A stretch of 64,000 nt of DNA from Candidatus Zixiibacteriota bacterium (lineage in GTDB: Bacteria > Zixibacteria > MSB-5A5 > GN15 > FEB-12), in NCBI GenBank assembly GCA_024278935.1, contig JAJRSF010000038.1, forward strand, positions 1 to 64,000. Reading direction: 5' to 3'. This document shows, in pieces, positions 10,134-21,018 of this stretch (its first letter is position 1; each line of letters opens with the position of its first letter). The notes under the pieces were generated by a model. It did no database searches and had not been told where the DNA came from. It was given only the letters and a program-made list of their open reading frames with translations. The position numbers and the translations under genes are program-made.

Positions 10134-10916
10134 GTGCCAATTACAAGAAATGAATTTAAATTAATAAAATCCTACCTTACAAAAAAAGGCAGGAAAACTC
10201 ATCAGAAATATATTGCCGAAGGGGTCAGATTACTTGAAGATTCCTATCGTCATATGGTCTTCCCAAAACAGGTTTTATATAGTAAATCTCTTATAGATGT
10301 AAGAGGTGAACATTTATTGATGAACTTTAAGAAAAAAGATGTACCTATTGTGCAGATATCTTCAAATGATATCAAACTTCTTTCAGATACAAAAAGCCCA
10401 CAGGGGATTATCGGCATATTTAATATGCAGGAAAAAACAGGGATTGAATCTTTCTCGAAAAAAATCCGTAAGGTATTATGGTGTGAAAATATTTCAGACC
10501 CCGGCAATGTTGGTACTTTAATCCGTTCGGCTTTGGCTTTTGGTTTTAAAATGATTTTTGTCAGCGGCGACACCGCCGATATTTATTCGCCAAAAGTTGT
10601 CCGTGCTACAATGGGAGCAATTTTTAAAGTGCATATAGTGAAAGATGAAACGCATAATATTTTGAAATTGATTAAGAGAGAAAACTTACAACTTCTCGCT
10701 GCCGACATGCATGGTAAGCCGATTCATTTTGTAAAAAAACAAGTCAAGTCAAGCCGCATTGTTTTAGCGGTTGGTTCCGAAGGCTTTGGACTCTCACAGG
10801 AGATAAAGTCTGACCCGGCAATCATGGTTCGAATTGATCATGACCAAGCTGTTGAATCTCTCAATGTAGCTGTAGCCGGCTCGGTTCTGATGAATGAGTT
10901 TCAAAAAGTAGAATAG
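10134..10916 (+). CDS. TrmH/SpoU-family RNA 2'-O-methyltransferase
   Basis: NISDPGNVGTLIRSALAFGF, VGSEGFGLS, LNVAVAGSVLMNEF motifs; GTG at 10134 fits the family N-terminus better than the ORF start at 9963. Confidence 0.88.
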   Translation: MPITRNEFKLIKSYLTKKGRKTHQKYIAEGVRLLEDSYRHMVFPKQVLYSKSLIDVRGEHLLMNFKKKDVPIVQISSNDIKLLSDTKSPQGIIGIFNMQEKTGIESFSKKIRKVLWCENISDPGNVGTLIRSALAFGFKMIFVSGDTADIYSPKVVRATMGAIFKVHIVKDETHNILKLIKRENLQLLAADMHGKPIHFVKKQVKSSRIVLAVGSEGFGLSQEIKSDPAIMVRIDHDQAVESLNVAVAGSVLMNEFQKVE

Positions 10917-10925
10917 AGGTCTCTT

Positions 10926-11981
10926 GTGTTGACAAAATTTATTAACAGTCTCATGATTTGCTGTCTCTTGTGTGGCTCTCTTGCTGCCCAGGATATTATT
11001 AAAGTTAACGACGCACTGTATAAAACAGAAGATATAAAAAAAGAACTCACAATATCTCCACAGAGTAAAATCATCATCCGCTCTGCATCATCCCTTTCCG
11101 GTGCAATAAATATAGAGACACATGAATCTGACATTGCTCAACTTACATATATCAAACGTGCCAAACATAATTCAAAATCAGAAGCTATCGACTTTATCGA
11201 CATTATCTCAGTCGAGTTTGAACTGACCCACGATGGTCTCAGTCTTGATTGACGAGCTCCGAACCCGGCTCCATGGAGTGGCACCAATCAATCTGCCGCT
11301 ATTGATGTCTATCTCGTTTTGCCTGAATTTTGTTCTATTGAATTTGATACACCATATTATGACATTGATGCCGAGGGTCCTTTTAATTCATTCATTCTTC
11401 CGAATTCTTATGGAAGAGTCTATCTTGAAAATGTATTAAATTCTGTTGTGATTCAAGCAACAAACAGAAAAGTGACCGCTCGTAATATCTCTGGAAAAAT
11501 AGATATAGCAACAACACATGCAACTTTAGAATTAAATAAAATATATTCACCTCATAATAAAATTGTATTACGTAATGATGGTGGCGATATAAAAATCTCT
11601 GATATCGTTGGGGAATTAAATATCAAAAACTCCTATGGACGGATTGATTTGAAAAAATTTCATCCGATGGGAAGATATAACTCTATTAGATCGTCCAATG
11701 GACCGATAACTATTGAGATGGAAGATTTCTCTACGGAAAAACTTCTTGTTACAAATAGTTATGAAGATATCGAGATATTGATTCCTGATAACATTTCGTC
11801 GATGATCTCTTTAGCGGTTGAAGAAGGAAGTAAAATAGAAGTGAACGATATTTTGACAACGCCAGATTTTATTCAAAAAAACAGACTTGATCTTATTGTA
11901 GGAAATGGAAAAGCAATAATCAATAGTTCGGTACGTGGAAACGGTAATATTTATTTTCGTGGGTATCCTAAGGGAGAGTAA
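10926..11981 (+). CDS. DUF4097-like secreted beta-helix protein interrupted by an in-frame TGA at 11250-11252
   Basis: ORFs 10926-11252 and 11319-11981 share a frame and the gap is open (RAPNPAPWSGTNQSAAIDVYLVLPE). Confidence 0.7.
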
Positions 11982-11983
11982 GA

Positions 11984-14389
11984 GTGCGTTTTAAAATTTT
12001 AATTGCGTTTTTCATCATAGTAGCTCAAACATCTTTTGCACAACAGGTAGAGGTTCCAACCGACTTATATTACTATCAACCTGCCGCATCTGTTTTTGGT
12101 GCCGAGGCTGTTTGGGTCAACCCTGCCGGACTTGCTTTATACAAAGCATCCGACGTTCAGTTTTTTGCCGATTTATATAAATGGGAGTTTGCCAAAAACT
12201 GGGGGACTGTTTTTACCCGTAACGGATTTGGAATATCTTATCGAAAAATAAAAAATGATGATGATACCGATTTCAGAGAGTATATCTTTTCAAGTGGTAT
12301 GAAATTCGGAAAAGATTTAAACTTTGGTGCATCTTATCAATATTTTAAAGATGCCCCAGATGCCTACAATAAAAAACATCTTTGGAATATCGGTTTTATG
12401 GGCAAATTAAATCCGCAATACAAATGGGGAATTGTCCTTTCAAACTTGAACAAGACAAGAATCAATGATATAAAAACCGAAACCGAAGTCCGCTATTCTT
12501 TAGCATATAGACCTAGCGGAAGTAAAATAACCCTTGCTGTTGATGCATTTCTCTCGACGAAAACTAAAATCCGTAATGCCGATTTTGTATATCATCTGGC
12601 GACAAATCCAATCCCCGGGTTATATCTCAACGGGTTTGTTGACAGACATAAAAATTTTGAAATTGGTTTTCGTATAAACTTTTTCCAATCATTTATCGGC
12701 GCCAGACGTTCCGCCAGTAGTAAAGGTCACCACCGTGGCACAACTTTTTTCTATGGTTCTACCAATAGAAGACAAGAGTCAATTGTAAAAGTTACACCTC
12801 GTCGTTTGCTAACAAACTTGTCTGGTCGACCAAATGAAAACCCATCAAAACCTTTTTTCGGAAAACAACCGTCATCATATTTAAACCTCTTAACAGATAT
12901 CTATCGTGCTGCCGATGATGAGTCTATTGATGAAATGGTTCTGTCTCTTAATAAACTATCAATTGGTTTTGCCCAAGCCGAAGAAGTCCGTTCTGCCTTA
13001 GATTATTTTAAATCTAAAAAAAAAAGAATAATTTGCCATCTCTCTTATCCCAATAATCTTGCCTATTACATAGCATCTACATGTGACAAAATCATAGTTC
13101 CTCCCGTTACACAATTAAAACTTGTGGGACTCAAAGCAGAGCTTTCTTTTTATGCCGGTACCTTAGACAAGATAGGTGTAAAGACGGAGCTTTTAAAAAT
13201 TGGTGCTTATAAAACTGCCGCTGAGACTTTTACTCAAGAAGCATCTTCTGATGCCAACAAAAAACAAATTAACAGACTGCTCGATAATTTATACGGACAA
13301 CTTGTATCAGGCATCGCCAAAGGGCGAGCAGTTTCAGAAGAAGCTGTCCGAACCCTTATTGACCAAGGACCCTTCACAACACAGGAAGCACTCGATGCCA
13401 ACTTAATTGATGGCGTTGCATATTTAGATGAAATCAAAGAGACGTTTCCCGATGAGCTGAAATCTTCCAAAACTGAAATAACTATCAGAAGCTATCACTA
13501 TGATATTATCAATCATGACTCCTGGAAAGAGAAACCGATTATTTCTGTTATAACCGCTCTAGGAGAAGTGCAGACAGATGGTGCCGGTTCAATTTTTTCA
13601 AGTAAGTCTGATGTTACTCCATATAAGATGAAACGTGCGATACGCCAAGCAGTACAAAATAAAGATACCAAGGCAATTTTACTTCGTATCAATTCACCGG
13701 GCGGAGCTGCTTTGGCAGGTGAGGAGATTTATCATTCGCTTCAAAAGCAAAGTAAAAAAATTCCTATAGTAGTTTCGATGGGCAATGTCGCAGCATCGGG
13801 TGGTTATTATTTTGCTATGGCAGGGGAGACTCTCTTTGCCAACCGTGCAACTATAACAGGGTCGATCGGAATCTTTGGTGGTAAGATTGATATGAGTGAA
13901 CTGCATAAAAAAATAGCTCTTAAAAAAGAGTTGTATACTCGTGGAAAATATGCCGGGATGCTGAGTCAGATCAAACCATTTACGCCTGATGAGAGAGAAA
14001 AATATTTCTCGCACTTAAAAAGTATGTATGACCACTTTGTACAGTTGGTGGCTGAAAATAGGTTGATGACTGTAGATTCTATTGACAACTTGGGGCAAGG
14101 CTTAGTATGGACAGGTGCCGAAGCAAAAGAGAATGGATTGGTTGATCATATTGGCGGGTTCAAAGATGCTCTCGATTATATTGTGAATAAAAATAATTTT
14201 TCTGAATATCAAATTGAAATATTTCCACAGAAAAAATCATTTCTTACTTTCCCTGGTAGTTCTTTATTTTCTACGGTTGCGAAATTGTTTAAATCAAAAT
14301 CGTCTGCTGAGTTTCTGCAGGATGAACTACAACTGCTATCTCCCGATCAATTTTATACCCGAATGCCCTATGACATTTTGATAGAATAA
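11984..14389 (+). CDS. sppA: SppA-like S49 peptidase fused to an N-terminal outer-membrane-barrel-like region
   Basis: C-terminal LRINSPGGAALAGEEIYHSL and GNVAASGGYYFAMAG (S49); N-terminal signal peptide and PorV-like VFGAEAVWVNPAGLALY. Confidence 0.85.
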   Translation: MRFKILIAFFIIVAQTSFAQQVEVPTDLYYYQPAASVFGAEAVWVNPAGLALYKASDVQFFADLYKWEFAKNWGTVFTRNGFGISYRKIKNDDDTDFREYIFSSGMKFGKDLNFGASYQYFKDAPDAYNKKHLWNIGFMGKLNPQYKWGIVLSNLNKTRINDIKTETEVRYSLAYRPSGSKITLAVDAFLSTKTKIRNADFVYHLATNPIPGLYLNGFVDRHKNFEIGFRINFFQSFIGARRSASSKGHHRGTTFFYGSTNRRQESIVKVTPRRLLTNLSGRPNENPSKPFFGKQPSSYLNLLTDIYRAADDESIDEMVLSLNKLSIGFAQAEEVRSALDYFKSKKKRIICHLSYPNNLAYYIASTCDKIIVPPVTQLKLVGLKAELSFYAGTLDKIGVKTELLKIGAYKTAAETFTQEASSDANKKQINRLLDNLYGQLVSGIAKGRAVSEEAVRTLIDQGPFTTQEALDANLIDGVAYLDEIKETFPDELKSSKTEITIRSYHYDIINHDSWKEKPIISVITALGEVQTDGAGSIFSSKSDVTPYKMKRAIRQAVQNKDTKAILLRINSPGGAALAGEEIYHSLQKQSKKIPIVVSMGNVAASGGYYFAMAGETLFANRATITGSIGIFGGKIDMSELHKKIALKKELYTRGKYAGMLSQIKPFTPDEREKYFSHLKSMYDHFVQLVAENRLMTVDSIDNLGQGLVWTGAEAKENGLVDHIGGFKDALDYIVNKNNFSEYQIEIFPQKKSFLTFPGSSLFSTVAKLFKSKSSAEFLQDELQLLSPDQFYTRMPYDILIE

Positions 14390-14423
14390 AAAAAAGCGTA
14401 ACCAATAATGGTTACGCTTTTTT
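14388..14423 (+). terminator. Terminator AAAAAAAGCGTAACC-aataat-GGTTACGCTTTTTT (possibly bidirectional)
   Basis: Perfect stem with flanking A/T tracts between convergent genes. Confidence 0.9.
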
Positions 14424-14439
14424 ATTTACTAGATCAAGA

Positions 14440-16115
14440 TTAGTCTTCGTCAGGAGCAGCATCATTTACATTGGCATATCCAATGTCAGACTGACTCCAA
14501 CCAGTACGTTGGAATATGCGTACAACAGGTGATCCCGGTGGTAAGTTGGCAGGGTCATCTAAATCAGTATCATATGACCAATCTCTAATAGGTGGTGAAT
14601 AGTAGGTACCGTTCCATGTTGAATTTGCTTGTTGTGCATACCATAAGTTCACCATTGAGCCTGACCATGTAAAGTTTTTACCTGACCATACTTCTAGGAA
14701 CCTTGGTAGATTTTCAAAGCCACCGTTGTAGTTAGATGTGGTTGTTTCAATATTACCGGTCATAATTGATGCATTTACTATTGTAGGGTCGGCAAGTCTG
14801 AAAGATTTATTTCCACTACTTAAACCATCATCAAAATTGGGAGATAAAAATGTCACCGCATCACCCATGATAGAAGCTGGTTTTTTATTCGTAGAATTAA
14901 AATTACCAAAAGTATACACTGGGTTTTCAGAAGCAATTGTTAACGCATCACCAAGCTCATCGGCGTTGTTGATTCGTAAGGCTGGGAAATCTCCGACGTT
15001 GTCAGCAAAGTATACTACACCATTTGATGGTGCATATCCTTCATCATATAATTTTTGGATATCAAATTCTGTAACATCTACCCATTTAGTATCACGTGCA
15101 TCGTAGAACTGATTATTTTTCTTTTCGATAATTCCTTTTCCTATCATATCTGCAGTAACATTATTCCAAACATCACCAACACTAACACGTTGTAATGCTT
15201 GACCATCGATAAATTTGAGCGTTGCTTTATCTTCATACGAATCGGCATTCCCTCCAGCAGCACGTTCAATCAATTTATGCGCATCGTCAGTTCCATTGAG
15301 AGGAACGTTAAGTTGTTCCTGACCGTGAGTAGAATCCTGGACCCGACCATTCCATCTGGCAATTGACGAATCATACCAATGGGCATCGTCTGCTTCAAGC
15401 CATTCGGAACCTTCTTTCATACTAATATAATCTCCGGAGCCATCTTTGATTCTAACATCACCGGATGAAACTCCTCCGGCACCTTTACGCCCATGGTGAA
15501 TAGATCCCGCCGAAGTCACATAACTATCTATGTTAAGTGTATTGCCCGCTTGTAGCCAAAGAGAACCGTTAGAATGCACTCGTCCAAGGAGCGACATCGT
15601 TGGTCCCGGTGCAATTTCTAAGTCGTTACCATAAAATACTGCAAATTGAAATATCGGTACTAAGGCACGCTCAAAAGTTTGTGTTAGTTGCACCGTGGCG
15701 TTGTCGACATAACTTACCGCATTGATTGCATTGCGTAAGATTTTACTTGTGCATGTAAACCTGCAAGAGTTCCGTTGCTTAATGTTTTAATTTCAACAGG
15801 ACCTAAATCAATAGTTTCAAAAGAAAAAGAAGAACCGTTTAAATTACCCTCACCTTCGGGCATGGTAGTTGTAATTGTACCTACCGAATCAGATAAAAAA
15901 TGCAGTCTTGCCGCTGCTGCTTCAAGCCCTGCTTCGGCGGCATAAAATGCTCTGGCTTCCTGAAGTTCATTACCGGTGATAGTTACTTCATCATCTGAAG
16001 TAGATATTGCCGCCAACCCGATTAGGGTCAACATGCCGACCATGATTAGAGCTATGAGAGCGGCTATACCACTTTCTGATTTTAATTTCTGTAACTGTTT
16101 CATCATATACCTCAA
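14440..16115 (-). CDS. PilX-like type IV pilus assembly protein, split by a frameshift near 15714
   Basis: N-terminal half GIAALIALIMVGMLTLIGLAAISTSDDEVTITGNELQEARAFYAAEAGLEAA; the C-terminal half is open in the -1 frame (NAVSYVDNATVQLTQTFERALVPIFQFAVFYGNDLEIAPGP). Confidence 0.75.
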
Positions 16116-16121
16116 ACTTTC

Positions 16122-16946
16122 CTATATACCTACATTACGTAAAAATACAGATGTACTATATGTCCGTTCCCTATATGTATCTTGATCACCATTCGCATTA
16201 TCGTCTATGAGAGGACTATTAGAACGTGCTGACAAATCAATAAGAACCTCACGAATGTTTTCAGCAATCGGTGGCTCATCAACGGTCATACCATTTTTCA
16301 GCTTATATTGAAATTGCAAATCATAAACATTATCAGCATAGATCTGTGGCGTTTGCCCCATGACATCAATCATTAGTTTAGGATGAGCAGGTTCGGTGGT
16401 ATTATCTATATAAAATTTAACTTCCGTCATCGCAAAAACCAGTGCGTTCACATCATATTGTCTGGTAAGTGTCATTGTGTTATGTTGTATGTGAAATGCT
16501 GCTGCTTGTACGTTGGTGATTTCAAACCATTCACCTTTAGCAGAGTCGGCATCATAAATAAAAATCCATTGCCCATCAAAGAAACAGGAAATATCAGTAC
16601 CACATTTTAACTCAGCAGATGCGTTCGGCATAGGTGCTGATAAATATGTGTCACAACCGGAATTTTGGTAAGTCAGGACAATTGTATCTGGATTTGTATC
16701 ATAAGCTTCAATCGCATTTAAACCTAATGGCAAATCAAAACCAGCTAAGCGAATTTGACGTGAAAGTTCATCGATAGATGCTCTCGCATTTTGTTGAATG
16801 TCCGTAATATCATCCTGAATCATATAATTCTCATGTGATGTAATATAAACATTGAGAATCGATGCAGTCACAACACCCGTTATAATCAGAGAAATTACAA
16901 CTTCAATTAAGGAGAACCCTTTGTCATTCTTTATTATTTTATTCAT
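16122..16946 (-). CDS. PilW-like minor pilin
   Basis: Class III signal/N-methylation motif DKGFSLIEVVISLIITGVV. Confidence 0.85.
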   Translation of the reverse strand: MNKIIKNDKGFSLIEVVISLIITGVVTASILNVYITSHENYMIQDDITDIQQNARASIDELSRQIRLAGFDLPLGLNAIEAYDTNPDTIVLTYQNSGCDTYLSAPMPNASAELKCGTDISCFFDGQWIFIYDADSAKGEWFEITNVQAAAFHIQHNTMTLTRQYDVNALVFAMTEVKFYIDNTTEPAHPKLMIDVMGQTPQIYADNVYDLQFQYKLKNGMTVDEPPIAENIREVLIDLSARSNSPLIDDNANGDQDTYRERTYSTSVFLRNVGI

Positions 16947-16957
16947 GATTCACCTCT

Positions 16958-17332
16958 TTATAAAGAATCGGTTTTAATGTAAGATGTTAATGAACTTGAA
17001 ACTCTCGTTCCACTAATATCTAACCAAGTCGTTGTTACTTCGACTTGTTTCAGATGTTGAGCTGCATCAGTTACTGTCCATACTCTTGTAACACCATTGG
17101 TAGTATCACTACCACTAGACCCGGAATTCAAAATAGCGATATTTCTCAACTGCTCCATCTTTTCCTGCATCACTTGTGTTGCGGTCGTATTTTTGTTTGC
17201 CCAATCGTTGCCGTCTAAAGCAACCATCGACATATTTAAAAGCACAAGCAGAGCCATACCTAAAATTATCATGGCAACTAGTACTTCTAAAAGCGAAATA
17301 CCATTATCATCTTTTAACTTTTGCATATTCAT
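16958..17332 (-). CDS. PilV-like minor pilin
   Basis: DDNGISLLEVLVAMIILGMALL prepilin motif. Confidence 0.85.
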   Translation of the reverse strand: MNMQKLKDDNGISLLEVLVAMIILGMALLVLLNMSMVALDGNDWANKNTTATQVMQEKMEQLRNIAILNSGSSGSDTTNGVTRVWTVTDAAQHLKQVEVTTTWLDISGTRVSSSLTSYIKTDSL

Positions 17333-17509
17333 TACGATTCCTTTATCTAATTACAAACTTACAGAGTAAATTTCATACCAATCGCTCGGAAAAATAGATT
17401 CAAGTCAGAAATAGTCTCATATTATCATATCGGACAATAGGTTAAGTTGCGTTAGTAAAAATTCGTTTAATATTGAATCGGGAGTTTAAAAGCCTATTAT
17501 ATCAAAAAT

Positions 17510-17550
17510 AGATAGATTAATTCTGAGTTATATGGGAAACTTCCAATACT
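17510..17550. promoter_or_regulatory. Copy 1 of an element shared upstream of both pilV genes (core TTAATTCTGAGTTATATGGGAAACTTCC, 17517-17544)
   Basis: 28 bp identical to 21257-21284; about 185 bp upstream of pilV copy 1. Confidence 0.6.
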
Positions 17551-17606
17551 TTGGTGAGGGTAGATAGAAAAATGATGTGATTATGAATTATTAGATTTAC
17601 TTTAAA

Positions 17607-17648
17607 AGATACAGATAGATTACTGGAGGTAACTCTATCTGTATCTTA
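17607..17648 (-). terminator. Long hairpin AAGATACAGATAGA...TCTATCTGTATCTT downstream of the second PilX gene
   Basis: 14-bp complementary arms with an extra TTAC/GTAA inner pair. Confidence 0.7.
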
Positions 17649-17664
17649 TATATCAATAAAGAAT

Positions 17665-19752
17665 TTATTCAGAGAACCATGCAACTTGAACTAACAAAAC
17701 TTTGGAGTCATCTTTAATATTTAAGAAAGTTTTTAATCTTTGGTCATAATGTAGATTTAACCCACCACCAACTAACACACCAACATCAGATGCTACAATA
17801 GATCCGTTGATAGTCATCTTACCGGCAGTATTAGATGCTTTACGTGTCAAAGCAAAAATAGAATTACTGGTATAAATCTGACCGTCGATTTTAAATTCTT
17901 CACCCGAAGGACGTGCGGCATCATTAGCAACCCACATAGATTTTAAATTCTGAGGTGAAATCCAACTTGATGATGAAGAGAGTGATGAAATTGTTGAGCC
18001 GGCTAAGGCTGGATTACTGGCATCAAGTTTTGTTAATACGTTTAAGTCATATGATGATGCATGTTCTTTACCCTGCCAACTATTTGAAGCAGCGTCCCAA
18101 TATGTTCCTTTGTCTTTTCCTTTGCTATCCGTATAGTTTTTATTAAATACATATACTGGATCGCCGTCATTCATGACATAGTATCTGGGTTGATATACTG
18201 GATCAAAGGTTGCATTTGGAACTAAGCCACCATTTGCGTCAGGTAAAAATTCTTGTGTTTTGGTCCATTCTCTTCTATTAAACAATGTCATTTCAGATGG
18301 TGTAAACGAAAAAGCTTCACCGCCACTTTGATTACCTGGGTCAAAAACAGTTGGATCGGTATGATCTGCTTTCTTTTGTGTGAGATAATCACCAACCATA
18401 ACGTTTTTACCGGCTGCGATAGAGAGAGCATTTTGACGACCATCAGCAGATGTACCAAAAGTTCGATTGCCGTTGTTAGTACCATCAGCATAGGTTAAAT
18501 CACCGGTAATGTATACATTACCACGAGCATATATCTGTCCGGTACCGATAACTTTACCTTGGATAATTACGTCACCGTTGACAGCAATATCACCTGATAA
18601 ATCTATCGGATTTGCATCAGTACCTACCAAAATCAGATTACCTTCGTATGTTCCACCGATAGATGTTACGTTGCCGGAGCTAGGGAGAGAACCACTATTA
18701 TATGTTTGATTTGAATTCACACCATAAATAATACCGCCGGAAATTCCACCGTTTGCACCATCTGCTATTTCATCAAATTCATTATCATCTACAATTTTAT
18801 TACCGTTACCATCAGGGAATGGCGGTGGAAATTCGTCAGGTAAAACTCCATCGGTCATATCACCTTCGGCGGTAGGATAGTTCAGATATAAATTGCTGTT
18901 TTGTGGTAAAGGAGAACCAGATGCTTCGGTTAAACTAACCGTAGAAAGAGGTTCAGTAATTTTTCCATCTGCGCTATTAATTGCAAAACCTTCAAGCCCT
19001 TTTCCGGTTGGGGATAAATTGGTGATAAGATTTCCTGCTTTATCAGTAACGATGCCACGGCTATACACAGTACCTGCTACATAAGAGTCTGCAGATGTCG
19101 TACGAATCAACATTGATTCTAAAGAGGCTACTTTTACTCGGTCAAAAGTACCTTCTTTGGTTGGGTCAGTATTATAAACTCTATCTACGTTATCAATTGT
19201 TGCATGACACATAATACAGTTAACATTATTAGCAAGGATTGCAAATTCAAATCCTTTGAACGCTTCACCCTCAACTCGTAATTGAGCTTGGATAGAACTT
19301 CTTGAATTATCTTTGGCTTTACCAACAGACGTAACCGATAAAAGAGTTGAACCAGTAACATCTGTTCTTGTGACAGAGACTCTATCAACGATTTGTCCAT
19401 TACCTAAATCAAATGAACTAAAAAGAGTCGTTGTGGTATTGTCAGTTAATCCGAGATTATCAAGATATTTTTGGTAGGTTGCACGGTTACCAGTTTGTCC
19501 TGAAATCTTTTGAGGATTGGTTGATGCCCAACTAACATATTCATTCCAGAGAACACTTTTTGCTAAAGCGAGACCGGATTCAGATGAATAAAAAGATTAG
19601 GTCATATTTTTCGAGTTCGATGAAATTGCGAGATCATCGCTAGATATTGAAAACATCGAAAAACTGACTGCCGTAATCATTAATAAAATCATCAGCGAAA
19701 TAAGTAATGCTGATCCTTTTTCATTTGTCATTTTCTTATAAATCATCATATA
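17665..19752 (-). CDS. PilX-like pilus assembly protein with a CxxCH motif, interrupted by an in-frame TAA at 19597-19599
   Basis: MTNEKGSALLISLMILLMITAVSFSMFSISSDDLAISSNSKNMT-*-SFYSSESGLALAKSVLWNEYV...FAILANNVNCIMCHATIDNVDRVYNTDP; the frame is otherwise open throughout. Confidence 0.8.
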
Positions 19753-19760
19753 TCTCCAAT

Positions 19761-20615
19761 CTAAAATCTATTATTTCTAACTAATATATCAGTACTTAAT
19801 GATCTCCGACGTCTTCCATCTTTATTGCGGTCGGTTAATGCTATGTCTACATCTTCAGTATGAGCAGTTAAACTTACATTTATAACATAAACGGTATCAT
19901 TTACACTAATTGTATCTACGACAGAATTATCTGATAGGGTAAACTGAAGTTGGAAATCATCAATATTCTCAGCATATACTTGTGGTACACCACCATTGGT
20001 CATCTTCATAAAAAGTGGATTTGTAGAATCAGCTCTATTAATAAAGTATGATGACTCTTCTAAGACTATCAACTTATCTCCAGGCAGTGGTTCAAATAAT
20101 AATTCCTGTCCTTGATGGTATACTTCTATCCAACCAGTTCCGTTATTTAGAGTAACTTGCGTTATTGTAAACCATTCACCGGTTTTTATCCCTTCATGCC
20201 AAAGATATACTGTCATACCAGATTTGAATGCAGACATATCAATAGCATTATTTATATGAATCGGTGCAGTTTGTATTATTTGTGTATTGTCACCTACATC
20301 TACTGATCCGTTTACATATGAAAACCTTATTGTAAGTGAGTCAGGGTTTCCATCGGTAGCGTCTATTGATAACAAATTATTAGGAAGGTTGGAACCCGCA
20401 TTTCGCAAAGTTGTTGTTAGCTCTTGACCACATGCTCTGAGGTTTTGCTGCATATCAGATACATTATGCTGTACCAACATATTGTTATGCTGTGACACAT
20501 AAAACTGCATAGTTGCAGTTGTTAATACTCCGGTAATGAATAGAGCAACCAGAACTTCGATTAAGGTGAATCCTCTTTGAGATTTCTTTATTATTTTCAT
20601 AGTATTATCCATCAT
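19761..20615 (-). CDS. PilW-like minor pilin (second set)
   Basis: KKSQRGFTLIEVLVALFITGVLTT; the ORF track start at 20690 overlaps pilV, start more likely at 20600-20615. Confidence 0.85.
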   Translation of the reverse strand: MMDNTMKIIKKSQRGFTLIEVLVALFITGVLTTATMQFYVSQHNNMLVQHNVSDMQQNLRACGQELTTTLRNAGSNLPNNLLSIDATDGNPDSLTIRFSYVNGSVDVGDNTQIIQTAPIHINNAIDMSAFKSGMTVYLWHEGIKTGEWFTITQVTLNNGTGWIEVYHQGQELLFEPLPGDKLIVLEESSYFINRADSTNPLFMKMTNGGVPQVYAENIDDFQLQFTLSDNSVVDTISVNDTVYVINVSLTAHTEDVDIALTDRNKDGRRRRSLSTDILVRNNRF

Positions 20616-20616
20616 C

Positions 20617-21018
20617 TTATATTTTTGTTTTAAAAGTTGAGTATGTAACCGTACGTTGTTGATTTTGCTGATCGACCCATCCAATATCAACGCTTATTTT
20701 ATATAATCCCAAAGGAATCATAGCATCTGAAATATCATCTTCAACAACTCTATTAACGAGGTACATACCATTCACAGAATCTGTTGTTGAATAAAATAGA
20801 ATCTGACCGTAATCTGATTCATTCATTAGTATCTCGACTTCTTGTTGGGCTAGTGCATTGGCAACGGTTACGTCATCAGCAAAAGTATTACCGTATATCG
20901 ACATGCTAATGAGAGGGGCAAGCCCTAAGATTCCGATTGCCAAAACTATCATACTTATCATTACTTCAAGTAAAGTAATTCCACTTTGATGTTTTATTTT
21001 TTTCATATCTACTTCCAC
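20617..21018 (-). CDS. PilV-like minor pilin (second set)
   Basis: HQSGITLLEVMISMIVLAIGILGL prepilin motif. Confidence 0.85.
   Translation of the reverse strand: MEVDMKKIKHQSGITLLEVMISMIVLAIGILGLAPLISMSIYGNTFADDVTVANALAQQEVEILMNESDYGQILFYSTTDSVNGMYLVNRVVEDDISDAMIPLGLYKISVDIGWVDQQNQQRTVTYSTFKTKI

Noticed and set aside
11250-11330. Selenocysteine insertion as explanation for TGA
   Set aside because: No convincing SECIS hairpin immediately downstream and protein family is not a known redox enzyme; kept only as an alternative
19185-19400. 71-aa minus-strand ORF
   Set aside because: Different frame from the PilX gene that covers the region; the PilX frame is open and has family motifs
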